Assembly: GCA_020846635.1 (NCBI GenBank)
Contig: JADLDO010000028.1
Span: forward strand, 434,001-498,000
DNA: 64,000 nt
Direction of reading: 5' to 3'
Source: Caldilineaceae bacterium
GTDB lineage: Bacteria; Chloroflexota; Anaerolineae; Caldilineales; Caldilineaceae
Each line of letters starts with the position of its first letter. Position 1 is the stretch's first letter. The translations under genes and the position numbers were made by a program. This document shows positions 34,703 through 43,562 of this stretch, one piece after another. The notes under the pieces were generated by a model that was given only the letters and a program-made list of their open reading frames with translations, ran no database searches and was not told the DNA's origin.

Positions 34703-37700
34703 ATGAACACATCGCCGCCACAATCGTATGTTCCGCCGTCTCGTGTCAAAATAGCTGCGCCATCGCTGGTAGGTTCGCTGCTCATACTCTTTTTGCTGCT
34801 TGCCCCCAGCAGATCGGCCCTGGCGTTTGAGCCGGACATTCATGTTGACATCACCAAGAAGGCCCTAGGAGATGTTACCGCACATGTCAACAATAAGGAC
34901 CTCAAATTTACTGAGGCTGCAACTGGTGAAGTCGAGACGGCGAATCGGGGGACTGATGCGCTGCTCTTTCCAGGCGATCCGTTTTGGGAGCCAACAAACC
35001 ATTTCGATAATGAGGCGTTTGCCGCGAGTTCGGCGCGGCTCGTGGACTTGAAGAATAAGATCATTGAAGATCTCAAGCTTGATCCGCCCAACGGTGCGGC
35101 TGCGCGTCAAAAGTTGGGCACAGCGTTACACACACTGCAAGACTTCTATGCACACAGTAATTGGGTGGAAACCTCTGACGATATTAATTACGACTTGGGA
35201 AGCAAGACTATGAGCAACCCTGGGGGTACGGCCTTTTGTCCGAATGACATCAACGTCATCGAAGCGCCGGGGCTCACCAGTGGATATTTCGACCTGACAT
35301 GGCTAAGTGCGGTTGAAGCAATTGGAGGGGTGATCACACGCAATCCTGTGCCCCCCATTCTCACCGTGCTTGCTGTTTGCACACCGCCGACGGGCAAGTG
35401 TACGCATGGTTTTGCCCCCCTCGGGATTGAGTTCTGTTCCGGGATTGCCAAAGATCATCAAGGCGAGGGCAAACCCGCGTGGGAGGCAGCCAAGGCAGGG
35501 GCCATTGATTTTGTCAACCAAATCCTTAAGGACGGTGCTATCGACGGCAATGAAAAGCGTATTCGAGCCTTGTTGGGGTTGGGTGGCACACTTGCTATGG
35601 TGATTGACGATACGGGCAGCATGGGTGGCGTTCTTGAGTCTGTCAAGAGTCAAGTCACTGCCATTGTCAATGAGGTTTCAAGTCCTACGTACAGCGGAGA
35701 GAAGCCCGGTGAATATCTATTGGTGCGATTTGGCGATCCCGATGTAGGCAGCCCTTTTGTAACAACCGATCCAAACGCCTTTCTCGATGCGGTCAATAGC
35801 CTCTCTGCCTCCGGCGGTGGTGATTGTCCCGAATACTCGAACAGTGGTCTGCGGCGTGCAGTGGAAGCCAGCCAGGAGAACTCCACGGTTTATCTCTTTA
35901 CGGATGCCGATTCCAAGGATCCAGAGCAAGCCGGTGCTGCCAGTGCCGCGGCTCAGGCGAAACGCATTAAAGTCATCTATGCACTCAACGGCACCTGCTC
36001 TGCAGAGTTCGCGGCGGCACACACGGATCAGGCATCGGCCCAGCAAGATTCTGCAACCAGTAAGCCGGAGGTCACGGTGGCTGCAATTCAGGCCGATGGC
36101 GAGCCCGATCCATCCTATGTGCGCATAGCACGGGAAACCGGCGGGCAGTTATTCATGCTTGATACGAGTGAAATCGATAGCATCTTTGATCTGATCCGCC
36201 CACAGCTTTTTGGCAAATCTTCAACACTCATGCTCTCCAGCGGTGTCATTGGTGACACAAGCCAGGAATTTCTGATTCCTGTTGATTCGAGTATTCAGGG
36301 ATTTGTGATCTCTATCTCTAAAGAAGCGGATAGTACAGATATTCAAGGTGATCTGGATATCTTCCGAATCACGGGCGCAGTGGGTGACGTGATCACCGCA
36401 ACGGTGGCTGCCGAAAGTCTTGGCTCATTTCTCGATTCTGTTTTGACTTTGTATGACTCAGATGGAGAAACCGTTCTTGCGGAGAATGATGACTTCAATG
36501 GATTTGACTCCCAGATCGAGTTTGTCTTGCCCCATCCTGGTCCCTTCTTTCTCACCTTACGTGATTATGGGGGCGCAGATGGGCCAGACTATTTTTACTC
36601 GTTGGGTCTGGCAGGGAATAGTACACCGCCAGGCGCGCTGAAACCTGAAATAGAGCCGAACGATGCGCCCGGCACAGCGATGAGCATCGCGTATGGCGAT
36701 ACGATCAGCGGGACAATTGCGGTTATTCGGCCACTTGGCGCAACCCTAGTGCGGCCTTCGGGGGCAGTGGTCTCTGACAGCGAGGCAGATGCCGTCATCC
36801 ATAATTTGCAGAACGGTTATATCTTCACAGTAAATGCACCTGAAACGGGTCTGTGGAAACTGACTTTGGCGGATAAAGGCGAATTCTCCGTTGTCGTGAA
36901 TGCACAGAGCGAATTACGTTTTCTCGATTCCGAATTTGTCGAGTATCGTATTGCCCGCCATCCAGGGCTTTATTCGATACTACAGGACCATCCTACCGCG
37001 GGCAACCCAGCGACTCACCGTTCCAGTTTGACGGGGCCATATCAGACTGCGCAATTCAAACTGCTCTCTTTATCAGGCGCGTTGATTCAGACGGTGAATC
37101 TCTCGGCGGATCATGCAGAGGCAGCACAGAACGAATTCATTGGCGACTTTTCCTTGCCCACTCAGCCATTTCGTATTGCTGTCTCCGGGTTGAATCAGGA
37201 CGGCAGCGCCTATGAACGTGTCTTCCCCACACTGTTCGAGGCTCAACCAGTGGAACTCGCTTTGTCACCACTAGTCATGGGCTTTGTGCCTGGCGTTACC
37301 ACGCCCATCTCTTTAACCATCGAGAACAAAGGCAGTGCCGCAACCTTTGAACTGCTGGCAACGGATAATTTGGGCGCGGTCGAACCGATCAACCCGCCGA
37401 CGATCACATTGGCAAGTGGTGTCTCTGTAACCATTGACCTCGCGATCACCGTATCACCATCAACACCGTTGACCGGCGTGCTGGCCCTTGCTGTCACCGC
37501 AACCGATATTGACGACGCTACCATACACAACAGCATTGCCTGGAACTATCCAGTGGGTGACTTTACCCCTCCCATTCAGATCAACCCCACTGAACGCATC
37601 CGTGTCACCATTCCAGAGGGCGGCGCAGCGTCCGGCCCACAGACTTTGTCGATTCAAACCAAGACGAGCAATCAGGCATGGACGGCAGAGAGCGCAGCCG

Positions 37701-38176
37701 GCTGGCTGACGCTGCAACCGGCATCAGGTACTGGCCCCACTGTCATGAGCGCTTCGATAAACGCCAGCGCCCTTGCTAGTGGAATTTACACGGGTGTGAT
37801 TCAGATCAGCAGTGAAGGTGTAATCGCTACACGCGCTGTGATTCTTACTGTGGAAGGGGAGCCGAACAGCAGCCCTAATGCGGTGAATGATTCGGTGACC
37901 ACAGAACAAGACAAGCCGATCACGATCAATGTCCTTGCGAACGACAGCGACGTTAACAACGACACCTTGACCGTCACCAGCGTAACGACACCGACTCTTG
38001 GGGCTGCAACGACCAACGGGACCACCATCACCTATACGCCCACTGCTGGGCTGCGCGGCACAGACACTTTTTCCTATGTGGTGGCAGACGGTCGAGGGGG
38101 CAGCGCAACGGCAACGGTGACAGTTGTCATTGAGGCTGCATCGGATAAAGTATTTCTTCCCTCTTCGATGAAGTAA
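34703..38176 (+). CDS. Large secreted protein: Het-C-like domain, VWA, PPC, BACON-like and cadherin-like domains
   Basis: 1157 residues with a signal peptide ending near ALA-42. Residues about 43-290 resemble the Het-C/zinc phospholipase C-like domain: H47 in PDIHVDITKKAL, H100 in TNHFDNEAF, and H143/D147/H151 in LGTALHTLQDFYAHSNWVE. A VWA domain follows (about 293-500) with a MIDAS-like DDTGSMGG (D302-S306). Then come a PPC-type beta domain (about 545-640, GDLDIFRITGAVGDVI, NDDFNGFDSQ), a second region opening EIEPNDAPGTA, strands of unassigned type, a BACON-like domain (about 960-1050) and a cadherin-like repeat (NDSVTTEQDKPITINVLAND). It ends KVFLPSSMK. Het-C-like plus VWA is the layout of animal VWA7. 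Probably cell-surface or extracellular; activity untested. Confidence 0.82.
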   Translation: MNTSPPQSYVPPSRVKIAAPSLVGSLLILFLLLAPSRSALAFEPDIHVDITKKALGDVTAHVNNKDLKFTEAATGEVETANRGTDALLFPGDPFWEPTNHFDNEAFAASSARLVDLKNKIIEDLKLDPPNGAAARQKLGTALHTLQDFYAHSNWVETSDDINYDLGSKTMSNPGGTAFCPNDINVIEAPGLTSGYFDLTWLSAVEAIGGVITRNPVPPILTVLAVCTPPTGKCTHGFAPLGIEFCSGIAKDHQGEGKPAWEAAKAGAIDFVNQILKDGAIDGNEKRIRALLGLGGTLAMVIDDTGSMGGVLESVKSQVTAIVNEVSSPTYSGEKPGEYLLVRFGDPDVGSPFVTTDPNAFLDAVNSLSASGGGDCPEYSNSGLRRAVEASQENSTVYLFTDADSKDPEQAGAASAAAQAKRIKVIYALNGTCSAEFAAAHTDQASAQQDSATSKPEVTVAAIQADGEPDPSYVRIARETGGQLFMLDTSEIDSIFDLIRPQLFGKSSTLMLSSGVIGDTSQEFLIPVDSSIQGFVISISKEADSTDIQGDLDIFRITGAVGDVITATVAAESLGSFLDSVLTLYDSDGETVLAENDDFNGFDSQIEFVLPHPGPFFLTLRDYGGADGPDYFYSLGLAGNSTPPGALKPEIEPNDAPGTAMSIAYGDTISGTIAVIRPLGATLVRPSGAVVSDSEADAVIHNLQNGYIFTVNAPETGLWKLTLADKGEFSVVVNAQSELRFLDSEFVEYRIARHPGLYSILQDHPTAGNPATHRSSLTGPYQTAQFKLLSLSGALIQTVNLSADHAEAAQNEFIGDFSLPTQPFRIAVSGLNQDGSAYERVFPTLFEAQPVELALSPLVMGFVPGVTTPISLTIENKGSAATFELLATDNLGAVEPINPPTITLASGVSVTIDLAITVSPSTPLTGVLALAVTATDIDDATIHNSIAWNYPVGDFTPPIQINPTERIRVTIPEGGAASGPQTLSIQTKTSNQAWTAESAAGWLTLQPASGTGPTVMSASINASALASGIYTGVIQISSEGVIATRAVILTVEGEPNSSPNAVNDSVTTEQDKPITINVLANDSDVNNDTLTVTSVTTPTLGAATTNGTTITYTPTAGLRGTDTFSYVVADGRGGSATATVTVVIEAASDKVFLPSSMK

Positions 38177-38241
38177 CTGCAATGAAGTGATGGAATCGAC
38201 CTACACGATTTGCCATGCAGTGTCCTGAAGTAGAGCATGCA

Positions 38242-38286
38242 ACCTTCCTGGAAGACCAGTCCTGTGATTGGACCTTCCAGGAAGGT
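38242..38286. terminator. Hairpin between convergent genes, dispersed family member
   Basis: ACCTTCCTGGAAG (38242-38254) pairs perfectly over 13 bp with CTTCCAGGAAGGT (38274-38286). It lies between the convergent ends at 38176 (+) and 38303 (-) and is related to the CTTCCGGGA hairpins. No T-run. Confidence 0.65.
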
Positions 38287-38302
38287 GTCGTGTATCGATT
38301 TC

Positions 38303-39319
38303 CTACAGCGAGAAAGGCCGCACCAACACCATGACGCAGTCCCCCTGGCGCGTCAGGGGCAGGGCGCGGCGACCCATGACCATGCCGTCGGTTTCGGCAT
38401 GGATGACGCGCGGCTCGTTGAAGGGTTCTTCCATGTTATGAATCTGGCCGATTGGCTGGCCTGCGCGCACCTGATCCTCCAGATCAAAGAAGGGTTCAAA
38501 GATGCCGCTGACAGGGGCCATGATGTAATCCTCGCGCTCGGTCGCGCCCACGACTTGTGGTTCTTGGGCGGCTGCGGTGGGCGTGCCTTCCAGAATCTTA
38601 TGCAGCCGCAGCACATTGTAGACACCTGTCTCCGTAATGCGGAGAATTTCGGGCGAGAATTGGGCAGCGCTGCCGAGTTCGGTCCCCAACGTTATTTTGC
38701 CCAACGCTTCAGCATGGCTGGGCAGCAGCCCTTCGCCACCGACATCGCGATAGACAAAGACACAGGGCGCGCCCCAGGCAATGCCCGAATCGATCATGCC
38801 CTGCATCTGTTTTGGGTTGGCAACATGGTGCATGTTGACCGAAGTGGCAAAGAGGATCGAGCGCCCACCGGAATGAATATCGACCACCAGGTCGGCCATC
38901 GGAAAAAGGGCGTTGTAGACATAGTGGGCAATGATACTGGTGATCGTACCGTTGCGTTCGCCAGGGAAGGCGCGGTTCATGTTCTTGCCATCCACGGGCG
39001 AGAGGCGCGTCCCCGCTTGGCCTGCGGGCGAGTTGAGCATGGGGATCATGATGATACGCCCTTGCACCTGTGCCGGGTCAATGGCGCGTGCCAGCTTGGG
39101 CAGCGTGACAGTACCCTCATACTCGTCGCCATGATTGCCGCCAAAGAAGAGCGCGGTGGGGCCGCTGCCATTCTTGATCACGGCGATGGGGAGATACTGC
39201 GTGGCCCATCCCGCAGTATTGGTGGATTGGGGTACGCCCAAGAATCCGATCTGCTTCCCCTGCTTCTCAAAATCAATTGTTGTCCAAATTTGCGTGTCAA
39301 CACTCATGGGAGCACTCAT
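38303..39319 (-). CDS. Succinylglutamate desuccinylase/aspartoacylase family protein, DoeB-like deacetylase
   Basis: 338 residues with zinc motif GGNHGDEYEGTV, MLNSPAGQAGTRLSPVDGKN, MNRAFPGERNGT and DLVVDIHSGGRS, then a C-terminal beta domain (AAQEPQVVGATEREDY...VRAGQPIGQIH). The segment GFLGVPQSTNTAGWATQYLP at the N-terminus is typical of DoeB, which deacetylates N-alpha-acetyl-diaminobutyrate in ectoine breakdown. No other ectoine genes are here, so the substrate is uncertain. Two in-frame ATGs (39319 and 39307) arise from a 12-nt duplication. Only about 30% alike by eye to the paralogue at 18475. Confidence 0.85.
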   Translation of the reverse strand: MSAPMSVDTQIWTTIDFEKQGKQIGFLGVPQSTNTAGWATQYLPIAVIKNGSGPTALFFGGNHGDEYEGTVTLPKLARAIDPAQVQGRIIMIPMLNSPAGQAGTRLSPVDGKNMNRAFPGERNGTITSIIAHYVYNALFPMADLVVDIHSGGRSILFATSVNMHHVANPKQMQGMIDSGIAWGAPCVFVYRDVGGEGLLPSHAEALGKITLGTELGSAAQFSPEILRITETGVYNVLRLHKILEGTPTAAAQEPQVVGATEREDYIMAPVSGIFEPFFDLEDQVRAGQPIGQIHNMEEPFNEPRVIHAETDGMVMGRRALPLTRQGDCVMVLVRPFSL

Positions 39320-39323
39320 GGGA
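39301..39323. repeat. 12-nt-period duplication that duplicates a start codon
   Basis: CACTCATGGGA is found at 39301-39311 and 39313-39323. On the minus strand this gives ATG-AGT-GCT-CCC-ATG-AGT, so the DoeB-like protein begins MSAPMSVD and either ATG could initiate. Confidence 0.85.
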
Positions 39324-39374
39324 TAGGTAGCCTTGTGTGGTGGGGTTGATTTGCTGATAGGGGTTCAGGTTGGT

Positions 39375-40151
39375 TCAGGTCGCTGCAATCTGCTCAATCG
39401 CAAAGTGTACAAAGCGCACTGCTTCAGGAAAAGTGGCTGCGTGGTCGACGCTTTCGTCTTGCTCCCACGATTTTTCGCGCCACCAAAGCGCGTTCTGGAT
39501 GAGCGCAGACCATTGTGGAAATTCCTGTGCTGCCCACAGTGCCGCTTGTTTCTTGGAAAGCTGCTCCCCATGCGTGGAAGTGTAGAGCGCTCTGCATAGG
39601 GTCAAAATGGCATAGGCTTGTGAGCCGCGTGTTTGGAATTCATCGAGCCGCTGTGCCCAGGCCTTTGCGTTTTCGCGCACGATGTCTACGAATTCTTCTT
39701 TGGCAATGGGATCAAGGATGGTCTTGGGCGATGGTCCAAAGAGCGTAACGCCTTTTTCACGCACGATATACCAGTTCACAAGCCAATCCTTGCCTGCCTC
39801 CTTTGTATGAAAGGGTTCGCCGGGGCTAATCGCGGCGATGGTGCTGGCGTGTGAACGGTAGGTTCGGAGGGCTTCCAGCGACAGGTAGGCGACTTCGATG
39901 CGGCCATCCCACTTGGGATTCTCTGCAGCAAGCTCCTGGTGCATGGCGTGTAGATCGCCAAGTTCTGTGTCATCCAGCGCCGACGATGTGACGGCAAGCA
40001 GGTCAATATCACTAATGGCGAGGTCGAAATCGCCCATGATCAGCGAACCATAGAGATAGAGGCCGGTGAACTTCTCGCCAAGAATCTGCTGTAGACGCGA
40101 GAGCAGGCTGTCCAGGATTCGGTTTACTTCAGCGTAGGCTGTCGGTTGCAT
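39375..40151 (-). CDS. Nucleotidyltransferase with ANT(3'')/aadA-like architecture
   Basis: 258 residues. The N-terminal nucleotidyltransferase motif is LYLYGSLIMGDFDLAISDIDLLAV (GS-x8-D-x-D region), and an all-alpha C-terminal domain contains AYAILTLCRALYTSTHG and SKKQAALWAAQEFP, as in aminoglycoside adenylyltransferases with a DUF4111 tail. Such genes are frequent in environmental genomes and need not confer resistance. No mobile-element signs nearby. The 3' end is followed by a 10-nt-period duplication (39362-39380). No strong ribosome site. Confidence 0.78.
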   Translation of the reverse strand: MQPTAYAEVNRILDSLLSRLQQILGEKFTGLYLYGSLIMGDFDLAISDIDLLAVTSSALDDTELGDLHAMHQELAAENPKWDGRIEVAYLSLEALRTYRSHASTIAAISPGEPFHTKEAGKDWLVNWYIVREKGVTLFGPSPKTILDPIAKEEFVDIVRENAKAWAQRLDEFQTRGSQAYAILTLCRALYTSTHGEQLSKKQAALWAAQEFPQWSALIQNALWWREKSWEQDESVDHAATFPEAVRFVHFAIEQIAAT

Positions 40152-40232
40152 GGTTAGGATTGTCTAGGGTGGAAGTTGGAGATGCCTAACTGTACCAAAA
40201 TGCAGGCCATATTCCAAGAAGGAGAAGTCTGG

Positions 40233-40238
40233 TACAAT
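40233..40238 (+). promoter_or_regulatory. Possible extended -10 element upstream of the DUF433/DUF5615 pair
   Basis: TGGTACAAT contains TACAAT (40233-40238) with an upstream TG, an extended -10 that can work with a weak -35. Predicted start near 40245; the ATG is at 40276 after AAAGGAGAT. Confidence 0.35.
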
Positions 40239-40275
40239 AGCGTTTACCGAACGATATACTAAAAGGAGATCGCCT

Positions 40276-40587
40276 ATGGCAATTGCAACTGGCTACCAAC
40301 ATATTGTGATCAACGATGCAGGTATGCCCATGATCGCGGGGACGACGATGAAGGTTGTGGAACTTGTATTGGATCATAAGGCTTATGGTTGGAGCCCTGA
40401 AGAGCTACATCTCCAACACCCTCATCTTTCGCTCGGCCAAATCTATTCTGCTTTGGGATATTATTGGGATCACCAAGAAGAAGTGGAGCAGGACATCGAG
40501 CGGCGGCTGCATCAGGTGAACGAGTTGGAGAAGTCATTCAAGCCATCGCCCCTAAGGGAACGGCTGAAAGCGAAGGGCTTGATTTAA
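40276..40587 (+). CDS. DUF433 antitoxin-like protein
   Basis: 103 residues, with HIVINDAGMPMIAGTTMKVV and LVLDHKAYGWSPEELHLQHP followed by LSLGQIYSALGYYWDHQEEV, the winged-helix DUF433 pattern. Such proteins usually accompany a DUF5615 PIN-like toxin. The stop overlaps the next start by 1 nt (TAATG), supporting a coupled module. Probably autoregulatory by DNA binding (family knowledge). Confidence 0.87.
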   Translation: MAIATGYQHIVINDAGMPMIAGTTMKVVELVLDHKAYGWSPEELHLQHPHLSLGQIYSALGYYWDHQEEVEQDIERRLHQVNELEKSFKPSPLRERLKAKGLI

Positions 40588-40934
40588 TGGCACTTGCCTT
40601 TTATATGGATCACAATGTGCCTAGTTCGATTACGGCTGGACTGCGTATCCGTGGTATTGACGTCATAACCGCTTATGAAGATGGAACACATGAACTCGAT
40701 GATGCAACTTTGCTAGATCGAGCGTCCGAAATGCATCGCGTGGTGTTTACGCGTGATGATGACTTTCTCGTTGAGGCAGCAAGACGGCAGCGAACAGGGA
40801 TTCCGTTTCATGGCGTGATTTATGCCCACCAACTGTATGTCTCCATTGGGATTTGTGTAGAGCAGCTTGAAATCATTGCCGAGGCGGGTGAACTGGATGA
40901 CATACTTAACACCGTGTTGTCCCTGCCTTTGTAG
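40587..40934 (+). CDS. DUF5615 PIN-like toxin candidate
   Basis: 115 residues: MALAFYMDHNVPSSITAGLR, with D8/H9 at the start of the PIN-like fold, ITAYEDGTHELDDATLLDRA and VVFTRDDDFL carrying further acidic residues. This matches DUF5615 (VapC-like, Mut7-C related). Start chosen at 40587, where the family begins and the DUF433 stop overlaps; an in-frame reading upstream only shadows the DUF433 gene. Confidence 0.85.
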   Translation: MALAFYMDHNVPSSITAGLRIRGIDVITAYEDGTHELDDATLLDRASEMHRVVFTRDDDFLVEAARRQRTGIPFHGVIYAHQLYVSIGICVEQLEIIAEAGELDDILNTVLSLPL

Positions 40935-40955
40935 CACCAAGATCTGATACCCGCG

Positions 40956-41678
40956 ATGCCCCCAGAGCCAAAAACCAAGCTTCTGCTTGTCGATGATGAG
41001 AAATCGATTATCTCAACGCTCAAGACCTTTCTTGAGCTTTCGGGCTTTGAGGTCATTACGGCGAGCAATGGCGTTGAGGCGCTTGCCTCTGTCCCGCAGC
41101 ATCGCCCCGACTTAATTGTCCTCGATGTGCTTATGCCCCACCTAGACGGGCGCGAGACCTTGCGCCAACTGCGTAAGCGCGAGGATTGGACGCCCGTGAT
41201 TCTCCTGACCCAAGTTGCAGGCACTGCCCAGCGTATCATGGCGATTGAGGAAGGGGCTGACGACTATCTCAACAAGCCCTTTGATCCGCAGGAGTTGGTG
41301 GTGCGTATCCGCGCGGTCTTGCGCCGGACGCAAGCGGGCAAACAGCCCTTGCACAGTTCACGACGGCTGCGCAGCTGGGATGTGGTACTCGACCGCAGCG
41401 CACGTCGTGTCTTTGTCGCCGACCAAGAACAGCCTTTGACCCCCAAATCGCTCTCGCTGTTGGAGTATTTTATGACGCACCCCAACGAATTGGTCTCGCG
41501 CGACCGGCTGCTCGATGTCGTCTGGGGCTGGGAGAGCGCGATCGGTGAGCGTGCCGTCGATACGCGCATCGCCGAATTGCGTAAAGCACTGCACGACGAC
41601 CCCGCAGACCCCCACTTCATCGAGACCGTACCGGGTGCAGGATATCGCTATGTAGCGCCCGTCGAAACTGAACCATGA
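40956..41678 (+). CDS. OmpR/PhoB-type response regulator
   Basis: 240 residues. Receiver with D13/D14, phospho-acceptor D57 (VLDVLMPHLDG) and K107 (LNKPFDP), then a winged-helix effector (about 135-235): LTPKSLSLLEYFMTHPNELV, WGWESAIGERAVDTRIAELR and ETVPGAGYRYV. Binds DNA as a transcription factor when phosphorylated by the sensor kinase whose ATG overlaps its stop (ATGA). Target genes may include the membrane protein at 42721 (inference from adjacency). Confidence 0.93.
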   Translation: MPPEPKTKLLLVDDEKSIISTLKTFLELSGFEVITASNGVEALASVPQHRPDLIVLDVLMPHLDGRETLRQLRKREDWTPVILLTQVAGTAQRIMAIEEGADDYLNKPFDPQELVVRIRAVLRRTQAGKQPLHSSRRLRSWDVVLDRSARRVFVADQEQPLTPKSLSLLEYFMTHPNELVSRDRLLDVVWGWESAIGERAVDTRIAELRKALHDDPADPHFIETVPGAGYRYVAPVETEP

Positions 41679-42580
41679 AGTGGTTGCGTAACAGTCGCTA
41701 TCTACTGCCGGTCACCCTGGGGCTGTTGGGGCTGCTTCTGCTGGCGCGGGTGCTGCTCGCCGATACCTTTGTCCTGGTGCCGGAAGATGCGGATGTGATC
41801 GTCTTGGTGGCGCTGCTCAGCGTGACCATGATTGTCGCCATCCACACAATTGTGCGTATCTCTATGAATTATCTGCGCCTGCGTAGCGTCCAGAAAGTGC
41901 GGCGTGAGACATTGGCTGAGCACAGCCGTTTCTTGAACCGTTTGGATCACGAACTGAAGAACCCGCTGACGGCACTGCGCGCAGGACTAAAAACATTAGG
42001 GTTGACTCCACTGAATCAACAACAACGGCAGCTTGTGGCGACGATGGAAACGGAGACATTGCGCCTGAGCCGCCTGGTCACCGACCTACGCAAGCTGGCG
42101 GAATTGGAGACGCAGCCGCTGAACTTGCGTCCAGTCTCGATGCCCGACTTTGCTGCCAACATTCTCCACCTCGAACGAGATCGTTTTGAGGCCGGTGAAC
42201 GCTTCTTGACAAGCCGTATTCAGGCAGGGCAAGAGATAACATGGCTTGTGGATGAAGATCTGCTGGCGCTGGCGGTTCACAATCTGCTGGACAATGCCTA
42301 TAAATACACCCGTCCTGGCGATCATGTGGAACTCGCCATCGAAGCACAGCAGGAGTTGATTCTGCGCGTCTCCGACACGGGTGTGGGTATCTCGGCAGAA
42401 GCGCTGCCCCATATTTGGGAGGAACTCTATCGCGACCAGCAGATCGAGAAGATACCGGGCAGTGGTACCGGGCTGGCGCTTGTCAAGGCCATTGTCGAGC
42501 GACATGACGGGGCAGTCAGCATTGAAAGTTCAGCCGAACAAGGCACGTCGGTCATGCTGCGTTTGCCCGCCTTGTCTTGA
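41675..42580 (+). CDS. Sensor histidine kinase, membrane-embedded
   Basis: 301 residues with two hydrophobic segments (about 9-29 and 40-62) separated by only some ten residues, so no real extracytoplasmic domain: an intramembrane-sensing type. HisKA has H92 in NRLDHELKNPLTALRAG; HATPase has N box LAVHNLLDNAYKYT, G1 VSDTGVGIS and G2 GSGTGLALVKAIVERHDG. Forms an operon with the preceding regulator. Confidence 0.93.
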   Translation: MKWLRNSRYLLPVTLGLLGLLLLARVLLADTFVLVPEDADVIVLVALLSVTMIVAIHTIVRISMNYLRLRSVQKVRRETLAEHSRFLNRLDHELKNPLTALRAGLKTLGLTPLNQQQRQLVATMETETLRLSRLVTDLRKLAELETQPLNLRPVSMPDFAANILHLERDRFEAGERFLTSRIQAGQEITWLVDEDLLALAVHNLLDNAYKYTRPGDHVELAIEAQQELILRVSDTGVGISAEALPHIWEELYRDQQIEKIPGSGTGLALVKAIVERHDGAVSIESSAEQGTSVMLRLPALS

Positions 42581-42720
42581 TTTCGTAACAGCTTGTCCAG
42601 AAATCTGAACAGAAACGAGAAACGCGCGTGACATCCCCATTGTATGCTGTGCATAGGTGTTCAGCGTGAGCACCACTCGCAGTGAACCGGTAACGCTAAC
42701 ATGCTCAATGGGGGAATACG

Positions 42721-43263
42721 ATGAAGACCAAGATTCAGGTTGCGATTGCAGTGTTGATTATGATCGGTGCTGCCTTCTGGGGCTACACGATGGTACGTTC
42801 CTATCAATATGGCGGCTCCAGCATTATGTTTCCGGTCGGCGGGGGCCATGCCATTGTAACGAACACAGGTGATGCGCCGATTCCGATCGAGATGCGTTCT
42901 GGCGAACGGATTGCCAGCTTCCGCGTCGCCAGCCCAGAGTTGGGTCTGTCACAGTCATCCAAGCGTCAGGGCACCGGGCGCGACGCCTTCCATGCCGTCT
43001 ATTTTGACCTGCCACCCGGCCAAGCGCGCATCGACGTAGTCAGCGGCAGTGACGTACGCTTCATCTCACGCGCAGACACACGTATCACGGCGACAGTGAC
43101 GCCGGTTTCGGCCAGCACTGTGCGTTGGGTTCTGATCCTCTCCGGTGGCGTCATCCTGTGGGCGCTCTACTATATCTCGCGTGCGACCGACCATCGCTGG
43201 ATTGGCGCACTGCGTGGCAAGGGAGCCAGCGGGACTTTGCAGACCAAGCAGACGACAACCTAG
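42721..43263 (+). CDS. Membrane protein of unknown function next to a two-component system
   Basis: 180 residues with a hydrophobic segment at each end (about 7-26 and 138-157) and an exported central beta-rich part (GGGHAIVTNTGDAPIPIEMR, PPGQARIDVVSGSDVRF). GGGGGA ribosome site. Not a family I recognise. It lies 140 nt after the kinase and is closed by a strong terminator, so it may be a target or accessory protein of the two-component system. Confidence 0.75.
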   Translation: MKTKIQVAIAVLIMIGAAFWGYTMVRSYQYGGSSIMFPVGGGHAIVTNTGDAPIPIEMRSGERIASFRVASPELGLSQSSKRQGTGRDAFHAVYFDLPPGQARIDVVSGSDVRFISRADTRITATVTPVSASTVRWVLILSGGVILWALYYISRATDHRWIGALRGKGASGTLQTKQTTT

Positions 43264-43329
43264 CGTATTCTTGAACTGATGGTTGTCTCGTTCTCGATGA
43301 GATCAGGATATATCAGCATGTAGGACAGG

Positions 43330-43355
43330 ATGGGCCGGTCATAGCGCCGGCCCAT
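43330..43355 (+). terminator. Rho-independent terminator
   Basis: ATGGGCCGG (43330-43338) pairs with CCGGCCCAT (43347-43355) around an 8-nt loop, then TTTTGAT. Closes the gene ending at 43263. The rest of the gap to 43563 shows nothing else except the GAGGGT ribosome site of the next gene. Confidence 0.88.
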
Positions 43356-43562
43356 TTTGATCTGATGCTGCCAAGACAGCCTCGCGTCCCTGGAATTCTA
43401 AGCCTGCACTTCTGAAGCTGTCGTCTTGAACTTGTAATCTTGATTCTGTCCATACTTACGGCATAATGGTATTGTTTGTCCAAGTCGAATCGATCATGTG
43501 AATTTGGGATAGGGGAATGTGGGATTGTCATCCCGAACTTGCATTAACGAGGGTATAGGGCC

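Noticed and set aside
39375..40151. Acquired aminoglycoside-resistance gene
   Set aside because: The ANT-like fold is present, but there are no transposase, integron or composition signs of recent transfer, and activity cannot be inferred.
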